A stretch of 64,000 bases of DNA from Elusimicrobia bacterium RIFOXYA2_FULL_47_53. Lineage in GTDB: Bacteria > Elusimicrobiota > Endomicrobiia > Endomicrobiales > XYA2-FULL-47-53. Of this stretch, positions 8,882 through 16,677 are shown piece after piece; the stretch's first letter is position 1, and every line of letters begins with the position of its first letter. Made by a program: the position numbers and the translations under genes. A model generated the notes under the pieces. The model was not told where the DNA came from and made no database searches. It saw only the letters and a list, made by a program, of their open reading frames with translations. The stretch covers positions 216,604 to 280,603 of the forward strand of contig MGVE01000020.1 in the NCBI GenBank assembly GCA_001800315.1. Direction: 5' to 3'.

Positions 8882-8893
8882 AAAAGGGGTTTT
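8861..8893 (-). terminator. Intrinsic terminator after the pilin operon
   Basis: Minus-strand stem AAAACCCC / GGGGTTTT (8 bp) with a 12-nt loop, followed by a run of T. It lies 20 bp after the stop of the PilX-like gene, so it terminates the three-gene pilin operon. The near-palindromic A/T flanks could also make it work in the other direction. Confidence 0.8.
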
Positions 8894-8912
8894 AATGCCT
8901 GTCCTTGGGCCG

Positions 8913-10187
8913 TTACCAGGTTGTCTGCACTTCTTTCCAGGATATCTGGCGGGCTGTAGCGTTGGAAACCCTGACACTTGAAGAAACCGCAAGGTCGTAA
9001 TAGATTTTAAAGGTGTTAAAGCTGACCTCGCCTATTATTTTTGCCGAACCCACAAGGGTAGCGTTTCCTCCCGCGCTGTTTAAGTTGCCTCCGCAGTAGA
9101 GAAAGCCGTGCATCCCGCAGTTTGTAACACCGTAAGTGGCGGAACCCTCCCCGGGATAATTATAGCTCGGATTAATTTCTTTTTGTTTTACATATTCAAG
9201 GTCCGCCTGTGGGGGGACATTCGCGGTAAAGCTGACGCCGTCACCCTTAAAATCAACATTTCCTTCGCCTATCATGGCCTGGAGCTGTACGAATGAGCCG
9301 GTCTGTCCGTCTAAAGTGCCGTCAGTATAAATTACACAGGTTGAAGATCTGAATTTGTAGCCTCCGAATAAGCGAATGCCGCCATTATTTTGTGACGCGA
9401 GGAAATATCCGCTTCCGGTTGGAGATGATACGGCAAGCTGGGCGCCGGTGGCTTTCTTAATAGTGCCTCCGCCGCAGCTTGTTGGGATGCTGGATTTTTT
9501 GGCTATGTCCCTGTAAAAAGGAAGGTCTATTTGAGTGCCTGTTCCAAGGTCTTCAAAAGCCCAGAATTCCTTTCCGTCGGAATTTGGGGCCGTGGGGTCC
9601 GAGTCCCTCGGATCAATCTGGCCTATGGAATATTTTCTCGGATACCAGCTGGACAGGCCGGTTATATCCGTAAACGATACTATCGGGCCCCAGTGAACAT
9701 CCAGATTCGGTTTCCAGGAGAGGCCGCCGTCAATGTTCATGGCGGAATCTACCACTGCTTTTGACATTACTATTTCAATGCATCGGACCGCGCTGTTCGT
9801 GGGGTCTCTTCCCTTGGACCTTATTGTAATTTCCCCGGGGTCGGGGCCCGCAAAAATATCTACTTTGTACTGGCCGGAGAGTTTTGTGCCGGCGGAATCG
9901 GAATAAATGTCGTAGGTAACATCATCATCGTAGCCCGAAATCGGGGTGCCGTAGATAACGGATTCCCAGTTCGCGGTATTTTCCGCGAGTTTCCATTTGC
10001 CGCGGTCGGCGCCGGCTTCGGCCGCGTGGAAGGCGCGGGAGGTCTTGCTCTGTTTCGCGGTCCACCGGGACTCGCTTTGAACCATGAAAACCAGGGCGGG
10101 GATAATAATCATAAATATTATCATTATGCCCATGATTATCATAAGGGTCTGTCCGCTGCTGGATGATTTTTTAAAATTTTCGTTCAT
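8913..10187 (-). CDS. PilX-like type IV pilus assembly protein
   Basis: A 424-residue protein whose N-terminus (SSGQTLMIIMGIMIIFMIIIPALVFMVQSE) is a hydrophobic helix like PilX N-terminal domains, followed by SRAFHAAEAGADRGKWKL, the AAEAG-type motif of PilX/GspK-like minor pseudopilins. The remaining ~350 residues are Gly/Ser/Thr-rich beta-type sequence with no recognised domain. It is the last gene of a three-gene operon with two other prepilin-like proteins, 13 bp after its neighbour. A role as a large minor pilin or cell-surface pseudopilin is likely; what it binds is unknown. Confidence 0.75.
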   Translation of the reverse strand: MNENFKKSSSSGQTLMIIMGIMIIFMIIIPALVFMVQSESRWTAKQSKTSRAFHAAEAGADRGKWKLAENTANWESVIYGTPISGYDDDVTYDIYSDSAGTKLSGQYKVDIFAGPDPGEITIRSKGRDPTNSAVRCIEIVMSKAVVDSAMNIDGGLSWKPNLDVHWGPIVSFTDITGLSSWYPRKYSIGQIDPRDSDPTAPNSDGKEFWAFEDLGTGTQIDLPFYRDIAKKSSIPTSCGGGTIKKATGAQLAVSSPTGSGYFLASQNNGGIRLFGGYKFRSSTCVIYTDGTLDGQTGSFVQLQAMIGEGNVDFKGDGVSFTANVPPQADLEYVKQKEINPSYNYPGEGSATYGVTNCGMHGFLYCGGNLNSAGGNATLVGSAKIIGEVSFNTFKIYYDLAVSSSVRVSNATARQISWKEVQTTW

Positions 10188-10200
10188 AGTGTCCCGGCCT

Positions 10201-10725
10201 TTAGTTCATTATTCTGACTTTTTCCACCGACAACTGCAGGGTTTTCGCGGCGCCTTCATAAGTGGCTTTTTCAAAACAGAGCGAAACCGAAAGTATTGAA
10301 TTGTCGTCAAGCCTCGGATAGGTGAATATAAGGTTCCTCAGGTTGTCGGCCACTTTATTTTCGTGCCAGACAGAGGAGCCCTCGTCTTTCCTGGCCATAA
10401 AGAACTTGTCGTTAATCTGATAGAAGCGGTAGGCCTTTCCGTTGATGTGGGTAAATTCAACCATGGAGCAGGGCGGATGGCTGGAGTTGTATCTTGTTAT
10501 GGTCACGGTGTCGGCCTGGCCCTGCCGTAGCGTCCTGTTCATAAGGTCAATGCAGACTCTGGCGTCTCTTTGAATTTCGCCCTTCGCGGTAGCCAGCCTT
10601 GAAAATTTTAAGCCGTTTATCATAAAGGTCCCTATCACCGAGGACAATATGCCTAAAATTGCCACGGAAATAAGGAGTTCTACAAGGGTGACGCCTCTGG
10701 AATTATTTTTATTCATAGTAATCAT
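10201..10725 (-). CDS. Prepilin with N-terminal methylation motif (PilW/GspJ-like)
   Basis: A 174-residue protein beginning with a short basic leader and the type IV prepilin cleavage/methylation motif GVTLVELLISVAILG, with Glu at +5 of the mature protein, followed by the hydrophobic helix. Residues 40-90 (ATAKGEIQRDARVCIDLMNRTLRQ) look like PilW/GspJ minor pilins. The ATG overlaps the stop of the upstream 842-residue gene by 4 bp (ATGA), so the products are made together. A second in-frame ATG three codons on (10716) is possible. Confidence 0.82.
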   Translation of the reverse strand: MITMNKNNSRGVTLVELLISVAILGILSSVIGTFMINGLKFSRLATAKGEIQRDARVCIDLMNRTLRQGQADTVTITRYNSSHPPCSMVEFTHINGKAYRFYQINDKFFMARKDEGSSVWHENKVADNLRNLIFTYPRLDDNSILSVSLCFEKATYEGAAKTLQLSVEKVRIMN

Positions 10726-13250
10726 GGCCAGGTAAAGTTTATTCCCGGCGCGGTCGCGCCCGAGGTAACCGGGTTGCCGAGCGACTGTTTTTTTGAGTAG
10801 GCAGTGGTTCCGCCTCCCATGGTACTGTACCAGGCGTAAACATTGTAGGTATGGCCGCCCCTGACTTCAAGCTCGTAGGTTCCGTCCGACTTGCTGACAG
10901 TTCCATAGTAGAGGCTTCCGCTTGCTATCAGGGCATTGTTAATATCGGGAGGATCCGTAGTGATAGTGGATGTGGTGGCAATAATAAGCACCCCGGTTTC
11001 TATCGCGGCGCTGTTGTTGGTGACGGTTCCCGCGAGTTTTCCAAAAGCCGATGTCACCGTGTAAGAGCTGAAAAAACCGCTCGTATCGGTCCACTTTGTG
11101 GAACCTGCCGCGACCGTAACGATTCTTTGCGAGGGGCTGGAAATCTCCCCGGAATCAAGGGTCGGGACTATGGTGTAGTTATTTTTGGATGTGGAACAGT
11201 TGCTGAGGTAAAAGCGGCCGTCAGCCTGGGTAAAAGTTATCCCGGACTCATTGCCGTTGTTGTCATAGGCTACTATGTATATATCGGGCAGAGGATCGCC
11301 GGAATTGGAAAGAACCCTGCCGGCAATAATTCCTCCCGGAGCTATGTCAAAATTTGTATTGCTTGTAATCTGGCCCTGATTCACCGGAACGGTGCTTATG
11401 TACTGGCTCGTGTAGCTGGAGTTAAGGTTGCCTGGATTAGCGGTAATGTTGTAAAGGCCCGGGTCAAGCGCTATGGTATAGCCGCCCCAGGCGTTAGAGT
11501 AGGTAAAATATACACCCGCCTCAACTTTTATTCCCGAAACTCCTACGCCTCCCGAGCGGACATATCCCGTTACAAGCCCCGTGCTCGCCTCGCTTGAAAG
11601 TATTGTGTAGTAGCGGTCCGCGAGAGGCCACGCCGGAGTAGTCGTGCTGTTTGAGACACCGACAGTCTGTCCGTTGTTTAAGAGGGTTACATTGCCTACT
11701 TGCCGAAAGGATTTGTAGCCATACATTCCGCTGTAATACATTCCCAAATTCCATGTTCCCGTGGCAACATTGGGCAGATAAAAGTACCCGGTGGTAGAGG
11801 CGGTGACGGGGCTGGAGGTAGAGTCGTCCGATGTTATTATCGCGCTTGCCGCGGGGGATCCGCTCGTAGGTGTGGAGATAGAAATACTGTTTTTAGGATA
11901 ATAGTCCGGGCTTGCCCCAATACTAATATTCTTGTGAAAATCATTGCTGTTATTATATGTGTCAAACGCGTTTCCAAGAATTTGCGAGTATGTGTTAGGG
12001 CAGGAGTATCTTATGTGCGTTTTGCCATCGTCAAGACCGTTGCCGTCCTTGATTGGAGAAGTTTCAAAATAAGTAAACCCGGAAGGGCCGGGATTATCCC
12101 CGGCTGGCTGGGTCCAGCCCACCATATCAGAGTACCAGGCACTAATTGTCCCGGGTTTCTTTGTCAGCAAGAATATCGCGCCTCTCTCGTCTTCTTTTAT
12201 CCTGTCCCCATCATCATAATACGCGTCCGCGTCAATTAAAAAGGCGCCGGTGTTAACGGTGCTTGTATTCGCGACAAGGTAATAATGGTAAGGTAATATT
12301 GTGTTGTTGGCTACGGTCAGGTTAGAGGATGGCGCGAGAAGGCTTGCGGGATCGCCTTCTTTTACGGTGTATAAATAGAAATGGTTTGCGTCCACAGTCC
12401 ACTGAAATGTCGTGGGGTTGTAAAGCTCTACCCACTCAAAATCATCGCCCGCCGCGGTCTCGGAACTGGAGACTATCTTTGATATAACGATATGGTCGTT
12501 GACAAACACATAGCCCGTGACATTCCCGACGGCCATTTTGGTAAGGTATATATCGCAGTTAACCGCGCCCGAGACATTAAGAGAAGGGGAAGTGTTTACC
12601 CAGTAGCCGTCTTTAGACGCCCTGACCTGATAAGTTCCCGTGGGAACTTTTATTGAGTACGCGCCGGATGCGTCTGTCGTAGAATTCCAGTTCAGGTTAT
12701 CTACTACCTCAACACTCGCCTGGCTAAGGAGCGCGGAAGTTCCCTGCTCCTTAATAAGCCCCGAAATTACTCCGTCCAGTGGTTTGCGGTTCGGGTCATT
12801 CCTCAGGTTTGCCAGAGAGAAAGATTTTTGATTGCCTTCCTCATTCCATAAAACAGTTATTGTAATTTTCTTTATACCGGTATCTCCCGCGTCGGGAAGC
12901 GCCTCAACAAGATCGCCGGAAGCGTTTTCCACGGCGCGCTGGATAAGCACCCTTCTTTCATAGCTGATATCACCGACTAAAACTCCCTTTTCGGGGGGAT
13001 AATAAGTGTTATCGTACCCATAAGATAGCATGTCGCTCATGGTCGTTGCGCTAAGGCGTGAGTAAGGGACATTTTTTAAAAATTCTATTTTTTCCTGGGC
13101 GAGGTTTGCGGCGACGGTGCGGGTGCGGTTTATTAATATGCCTTTCCCGAGCTTAAAATACACAAGGGTGACTGAGGTAAAGAATATGCCTATGATGGCG
13201 ACGCTTATCACCATTTCCATAAGGCTGAAACCGTTCGGTTTTTTGCGCAT
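10722..13250 (-). CDS. Giant modular prepilin with lamin-tail and carboxypeptidase-regulatory-like domains
   Basis: An 842-residue protein with a prepilin leader and helix at the N-terminus (NGFSLMEMVISVAIIG, methylatable Phe and Glu at +5). Then follow a beta-sandwich module with the GVISGLIKEQG...GAYSIKVPTGTYQVRASKDGYW pattern of carboxypeptidase-regulatory-like domains, a lamin-tail-like domain (VISKIVSSSETAAGDDFEWVE, about residues 255-400), and three further regulatory-like repeats (GLVTGYVRSGG, GGIIAGRVLSNSG, KLAGTVTNNSA). Such folds are usually adhesive. A longer start at TTG 13274 is possible, but ATG 13250 gives the standard short prepilin leader. A divergent promoter (13316-13344) lies upstream. 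Two minor pilins follow in the operon. Confidence 0.8.
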   Translation of the reverse strand: MRKKPNGFSLMEMVISVAIIGIFFTSVTLVYFKLGKGILINRTRTVAANLAQEKIEFLKNVPYSRLSATTMSDMLSYGYDNTYYPPEKGVLVGDISYERRVLIQRAVENASGDLVEALPDAGDTGIKKITITVLWNEEGNQKSFSLANLRNDPNRKPLDGVISGLIKEQGTSALLSQASVEVVDNLNWNSTTDASGAYSIKVPTGTYQVRASKDGYWVNTSPSLNVSGAVNCDIYLTKMAVGNVTGYVFVNDHIVISKIVSSSETAAGDDFEWVELYNPTTFQWTVDANHFYLYTVKEGDPASLLAPSSNLTVANNTILPYHYYLVANTSTVNTGAFLIDADAYYDDGDRIKEDERGAIFLLTKKPGTISAWYSDMVGWTQPAGDNPGPSGFTYFETSPIKDGNGLDDGKTHIRYSCPNTYSQILGNAFDTYNNSNDFHKNISIGASPDYYPKNSISISTPTSGSPAASAIITSDDSTSSPVTASTTGYFYLPNVATGTWNLGMYYSGMYGYKSFRQVGNVTLLNNGQTVGVSNSTTTPAWPLADRYYTILSSEASTGLVTGYVRSGGVGVSGIKVEAGVYFTYSNAWGGYTIALDPGLYNITANPGNLNSSYTSQYISTVPVNQGQITSNTNFDIAPGGIIAGRVLSNSGDPLPDIYIVAYDNNGNESGITFTQADGRFYLSNCSTSKNNYTIVPTLDSGEISSPSQRIVTVAAGSTKWTDTSGFFSSYTVTSAFGKLAGTVTNNSAAIETGVLIIATTSTITTDPPDINNALIASGSLYYGTVSKSDGTYELEVRGGHTYNVYAWYSTMGGGTTAYSKKQSLGNPVTSGATAPGINFTWP

Positions 13251-13315
13251 AAAGTTATCCGGGTTGGAAAACAAAACACAAACAAAATTCTATTGGATTT
13301 GAATATTCCCTTATA

Positions 13316-13344
13316 AATATAACAGGTATTTGTCTTTTTGTCAA
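13316..13344 (-). promoter_or_regulatory. Promoter of the pilin operon
   Basis: Minus strand TTGACA (13344-13339) and TATATT (13321-13316) with a 17-bp spacer, 66 bp before the ATG of the modular prepilin. It is back-to-back with the promoter of the plus-strand gene; their -35 boxes are only 6 bp apart. Confidence 0.7.
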
Positions 13345-13350
13345 GGCAGC

Positions 13351-13380
13351 TTGAAAGCATATCAATATTTTTGTTATAAT
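13351..13380 (+). promoter_or_regulatory. Promoter of the GH57-like gene
   Basis: TTGAAA (13351-13356) and TATAAT (13375-13380) with an 18-bp spacer. The predicted start of transcription is only about 5 bp before the ATG at 13392, so the mRNA may be almost leaderless, which fits the lack of a ribosome site there. Confidence 0.65.
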
Positions 13381-13391
13381 ACAGTTTCATC

Positions 13392-15047
13392 ATGGCTAAA
13401 AAACGCCCGTTTTTCAGTTTGCATATTGTCCTGTCCTGCTTTCTTCTCCTTTCGGCCGCGGCGCACAAGAACGCCTACTGCCAGGAAACCGGAAAGAAAT
13501 ACCTCATTATACTGGGAGACTGGGGCAATGGCGGGCCGCCCGTCCAGATAACGGCTCTGCTCGGCAAAACGCCGGGCCTGAGGCTTGCCGCCGCGTGGCC
13601 CGGTTCTCTGAAACCCACAGCGGAGGTTACAGAGCTTGTCAAATCCGGAACCCTGGATCCGGTGCTTTCTCTTGAGAGCGAACCGGTCTTTCCTTTGCTT
13701 TACTCTCTTAAAATTTCATCGCCGGCGCCTTTTTCGTTCAGCAGGCCGGAAGATATTGACGCTGTGATATACAGGGCGCAGTACGATTTTTCGCATAATT
13801 GGAACTGGCAGAACAAGAGCCTGTTTCTGCGTTCGGGGATGTTTTCAAACAGCCTCACCGACATTTTCAGAAGGCTCGGTATTTCCTGGGTCAATATGTC
13901 GTCCAGCCAGGATACGCCTCAGGGCATATACAACGCCGGAGGCCTGCTTGTGGCATCCTGCGGTGAAGAGGCCTTCACTACGCCTCAGGAATGCTTTGAA
14001 TATGTGAAATCCGGCGGCAATACCGTTGTCGTTCTTGTTTTTGCCCGGCCCAATTATTTAAGCGCCGGGTTTCTTTCGGAGCTTTGGGGGCTGATCAGCG
14101 CCGATTCAAGCATTGAAACCGTGACGCCCTTAATGCTTTACTCGGGAGCCGTTAAAGGCTTTGCCGTCAATCCCGGCGCCCCGGCGGATTCCGACACAAG
14201 CCGTTATACGGCAAACCCGGAAGTATTTTGCAGGATTTCAACGATTAGAAACGATATTGAAAATTATAAAAATTCCGGACAGGCCGAGCCGGCGGCGCTT
14301 GAGGGCCTTCGCGGCGAAATATACCAGCTTTATCATTTTGAGTTTATCTCCAACATTGTTTCCGAGGTAAAGCCGGAGGATGAGCAGTTTTTCAGGGCCA
14401 GAGCCTACAATATCTACACGCTTATGGGACAGCAGGTCCCGGAAATAATAAACCAGCCCATGGGTTCGGTTTTCGCGCCGGCAGCGGCGAGCAGTTCCAC
14501 TTTTTCGTCAACCATTTCGTCGGACACCCTTACATTCCGCAATGTTATTGAAAGCGGCTCCTCTGCCGCCATTGAGAGCTTAAATATTTCGGTTGAGCAG
14601 GAAGATATTGTCTTTTCGGCGGTTGTCTCCAGTTCCGCGAGGCACGCGCGCGGGCTGGATATATATTTTGACTTAAACAACAAGCGCGGCGCGGGCCTGA
14701 TGACATTCCTGCCGGGCCTCTCGTTTTTGTTTGAGCCGGAAGACGCCTGGGAGTTCGCTCTGCGGATAGAAAACAATGAGGCGGCCCTTTACAGGTTCGG
14801 CAGAGCCAAACCTGTTTTAGTTCAGCGGTTCAGGGCCTCAAGGAACTTTTCAGTAAAAATACCGAGGACTGTATTAAGGGGCAATCCGGTCAGATGGGGC
14901 TATCAGGCCGTGCTGTTTTCCAGGGCGGCGCAGAATGACGAGTTGACGCTTCACGACCTGCTCAAGCCCGTTGCCTCAATAAGCGCGGATAAATTGCTCA
15001 GCCAGCCGGCTACGCAGGTACCGATGGCGAGGATCTCCGCGCGCTAA
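13392..15047 (+). CDS. Secreted GH57-like protein with C-terminal glucodextranase/CBM9-like domain
   Basis: A 551-residue protein with an N-terminal signal peptide (about residues 1-30, ending near AHKNAYCQ). Residues about 35-345 resemble the glycoside hydrolase 57 fold: ILGDWGNGGPP at the start, LFLRSGMFSNSLTDIFRRLG like the family PEMAYSPEVLELLKKYG segment, and RAYNIYTLMGQQVPE like its NVYRLLGLPPPE segment. I do not see the catalytic Glu/Asp context, so it may be a non-catalytic relative. Residues about 385-530 (ESLNISVEQEDIVFSAVV, GLDIYFDLNNKRGAG) look like the beta-sandwich found C-terminal to glucodextranases. It precedes two response regulators on the same strand. Confidence 0.5.
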   Translation: MAKKRPFFSLHIVLSCFLLLSAAAHKNAYCQETGKKYLIILGDWGNGGPPVQITALLGKTPGLRLAAAWPGSLKPTAEVTELVKSGTLDPVLSLESEPVFPLLYSLKISSPAPFSFSRPEDIDAVIYRAQYDFSHNWNWQNKSLFLRSGMFSNSLTDIFRRLGISWVNMSSSQDTPQGIYNAGGLLVASCGEEAFTTPQECFEYVKSGGNTVVVLVFARPNYLSAGFLSELWGLISADSSIETVTPLMLYSGAVKGFAVNPGAPADSDTSRYTANPEVFCRISTIRNDIENYKNSGQAEPAALEGLRGEIYQLYHFEFISNIVSEVKPEDEQFFRARAYNIYTLMGQQVPEIINQPMGSVFAPAAASSSTFSSTISSDTLTFRNVIESGSSAAIESLNISVEQEDIVFSAVVSSSARHARGLDIYFDLNNKRGAGLMTFLPGLSFLFEPEDAWEFALRIENNEAALYRFGRAKPVLVQRFRASRNFSVKIPRTVLRGNPVRWGYQAVLFSRAAQNDELTLHDLLKPVASISADKLLSQPATQVPMARISAR

Positions 15048-15070
15048 AGCAGCGGATTAACGGAGTCAAT

Positions 15071-15739
15071 ATGGCAAAACTTCTTTTTGTCACCGACAAC
15101 ACAAAAATTTTCACGGCCATCAGGGAATCTTTCGCGAAATACGGCTATTTTCTTGATGTCGCGATATCAGCCGACGAAGCCGTAAGCCGCATCAGGGCGG
15201 GGAAACCGGACGCCGTCATTCTTGGTCACTCCGGCGTTTCAAAGGATGTTTTCTCGGGCATGGTTAAAAGAAGCGGCATAAACTCTCTGCCGATAGCGGA
15301 GTTCAGCGCGGAGGAGCTGGCGGCCCTGGACATTAAGGCGATGACGGACAAAATATCGTCGGCTCTTTCCAAGAAAAAAGTTCTCATCGCCGAAGACGAC
15401 AGGCAGATGTCTCAGATCTTTCAGTCATTGCTCGCGGCCAGCGGTTTTGAGGTCAGGGCGGCTTTTGACGGCGCCGAGACGCTTTCCGAGATTAAGTCCT
15501 GGAAGCCTAACCTTGTGGTTTTAGATATCATGCTCCCCGTTATAGACGGATTCCATATCTGCCAGATGCTCAACGAGGACCCTTCATTTGAAATCAGGCC
15601 CAAAGTTTTGATAATATCTGGCAGAGGCAGCGACTGGGACCAGAACCTCGGCGCGGCCTGCGGGGCGGAAGAGTATCTTGTCAAGCCCGTGAACAACGCG
15701 GTATTTATAAATAAAGTTAAAGAGATTACCGGCAGATAA
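15071..15739 (+). CDS. Response regulator with tandem receiver domains, first degenerate
   Basis: A 222-residue protein made of two receiver-like halves and no output domain. Residues 1-100 (AKLLFVTDNTKIFTAIRESF, AVILGHSGVS) follow the receiver pattern but lack the phospho-accepting Asp context and the conserved Lys. Residues 102-222 are a normal receiver: acidic pair in VLIAEDDRQMSQ, phosphorylation Asp in LVVLDIMLPVIDG, Ser in VLIISGRG and Lys in EYLVKPVNN. It probably passes phosphate or modulates a partner, as in single-domain regulators. It lies 10 bp before the GGDEF response regulator, so both likely act in one pathway, possibly with the histidine kinase at 18222-20375 (inference). Confidence 0.82.
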   Translation: MAKLLFVTDNTKIFTAIRESFAKYGYFLDVAISADEAVSRIRAGKPDAVILGHSGVSKDVFSGMVKRSGINSLPIAEFSAEELAALDIKAMTDKISSALSKKKVLIAEDDRQMSQIFQSLLAASGFEVRAAFDGAETLSEIKSWKPNLVVLDIMLPVIDGFHICQMLNEDPSFEIRPKVLIISGRGSDWDQNLGAACGAEEYLVKPVNNAVFINKVKEITGR

Positions 15740-15749
15740 TGAGGCTAAT

Positions 15750-16667
15750 ATGTGCGCGAAAATTCTTATAGTTGACGACGATCAGGAAATACAGGAACTT
15801 CTTAAATTTACCCTTGAAGACGAGCACCACCAGGTAATCTCGGCTGAGGACGGGGAGGCCGGCGTGCGCATGGCGACAGGGGAACACCCCGACCTGATAA
15901 TTCTTGATGTGAATATGCCCAAGCTTTCGGGTTTTGAGGTGCTTGAGAAAATCCGGGAGAACGGTTCCACCTGCCTGACTCCCGTCATAATGCTGACCTC
16001 CCAGGCAAAAACCAAAGACAGGATAACCGGTATAAAACTCGGAGCTGACGAGTATTTGAATAAGCCCTTTGAGCCTTTTGAAATAGTAGCCCGCGTTGAA
16101 GGGCTTTTGAAGAGAACCAGGGAGTCTCTGGCCGCGAACCCGCTCACGGGATTTCCGGGCAACCCTTCCATAGAAACCGAGATAAAAAGACGGCTTGAGG
16201 CCCGGGAAGTTTTTTCCGTGGTTTATTCCGATATTGACAATTTCAAGGCTTTTAACGACAAGTATGGTTTTGAAAAAGGCGACAATATAATCAGGTTGCT
16301 CTCGGTAATAATCAGAAGCGCCATTACGGAGTTCGGCGATAAAAATGATTTTCTGGGGCATATCGGCGGGGACGATTTCGTTATAGTCTCAACTGAGACC
16401 GGAGCCAGAACTCTCTGTGAAAAAATTATTCAGAACTTTGACGCCTTTGTTCCCAATCAGTACGACGAGGAGTCCATGGCCAAAGGTTTTATAATGGGGG
16501 TCAACCGCTCCGGCGCTGAAGAGAAGTTTCCTCTGATGACGGTATCGCTTGGCGTCGCGGTCGTGGAACCGGGAAAGTATAAGCATTATTCGCAGGTGGT
16601 TGAACGGGCAAAAGAACTTCTTAAGAAGGCAAAGCTTGATAGTTCCAGCGTCTATGTCGTAGGATAA
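15750..16667 (+). CDS. Receiver-GGDEF response regulator (putative diguanylate cyclase)
   Basis: A 305-residue two-domain protein. The receiver domain (1-120) has DDD in ILIVDDDQEI, phosphorylation Asp in LIILDVNMPKLSG, Thr in VIMLTSQA and Lys in EYLNKPFEPF. After NPLTGFPGN comes a GGDEF-type domain with FSVVYSDIDNFKAFNDKYGFEKGD and the signature GGDDF, which keeps the catalytic acidic residues. No RxxD inhibitory site is seen five residues before the signature (NDFLGHI). The NPLTGFPGN entry is typical of a divergent GGDEF subgroup, so c-di-GMP synthesis is likely but not certain. It is co-directional with the tandem receiver gene. Confidence 0.85.
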   Translation: MCAKILIVDDDQEIQELLKFTLEDEHHQVISAEDGEAGVRMATGEHPDLIILDVNMPKLSGFEVLEKIRENGSTCLTPVIMLTSQAKTKDRITGIKLGADEYLNKPFEPFEIVARVEGLLKRTRESLAANPLTGFPGNPSIETEIKRRLEAREVFSVVYSDIDNFKAFNDKYGFEKGDNIIRLLSVIIRSAITEFGDKNDFLGHIGGDDFVIVSTETGARTLCEKIIQNFDAFVPNQYDEESMAKGFIMGVNRSGAEEKFPLMTVSLGVAVVEPGKYKHYSQVVERAKELLKKAKLDSSSVYVVG

Positions 16668-16677
16668 AAAGGGTTGG

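Noticed and set aside
10851..11597. 248-codon plus-strand frame across the modular prepilin
   Set aside because: It is the reverse complement of a real repeat-rich gene; no family pattern or start signal is visible.
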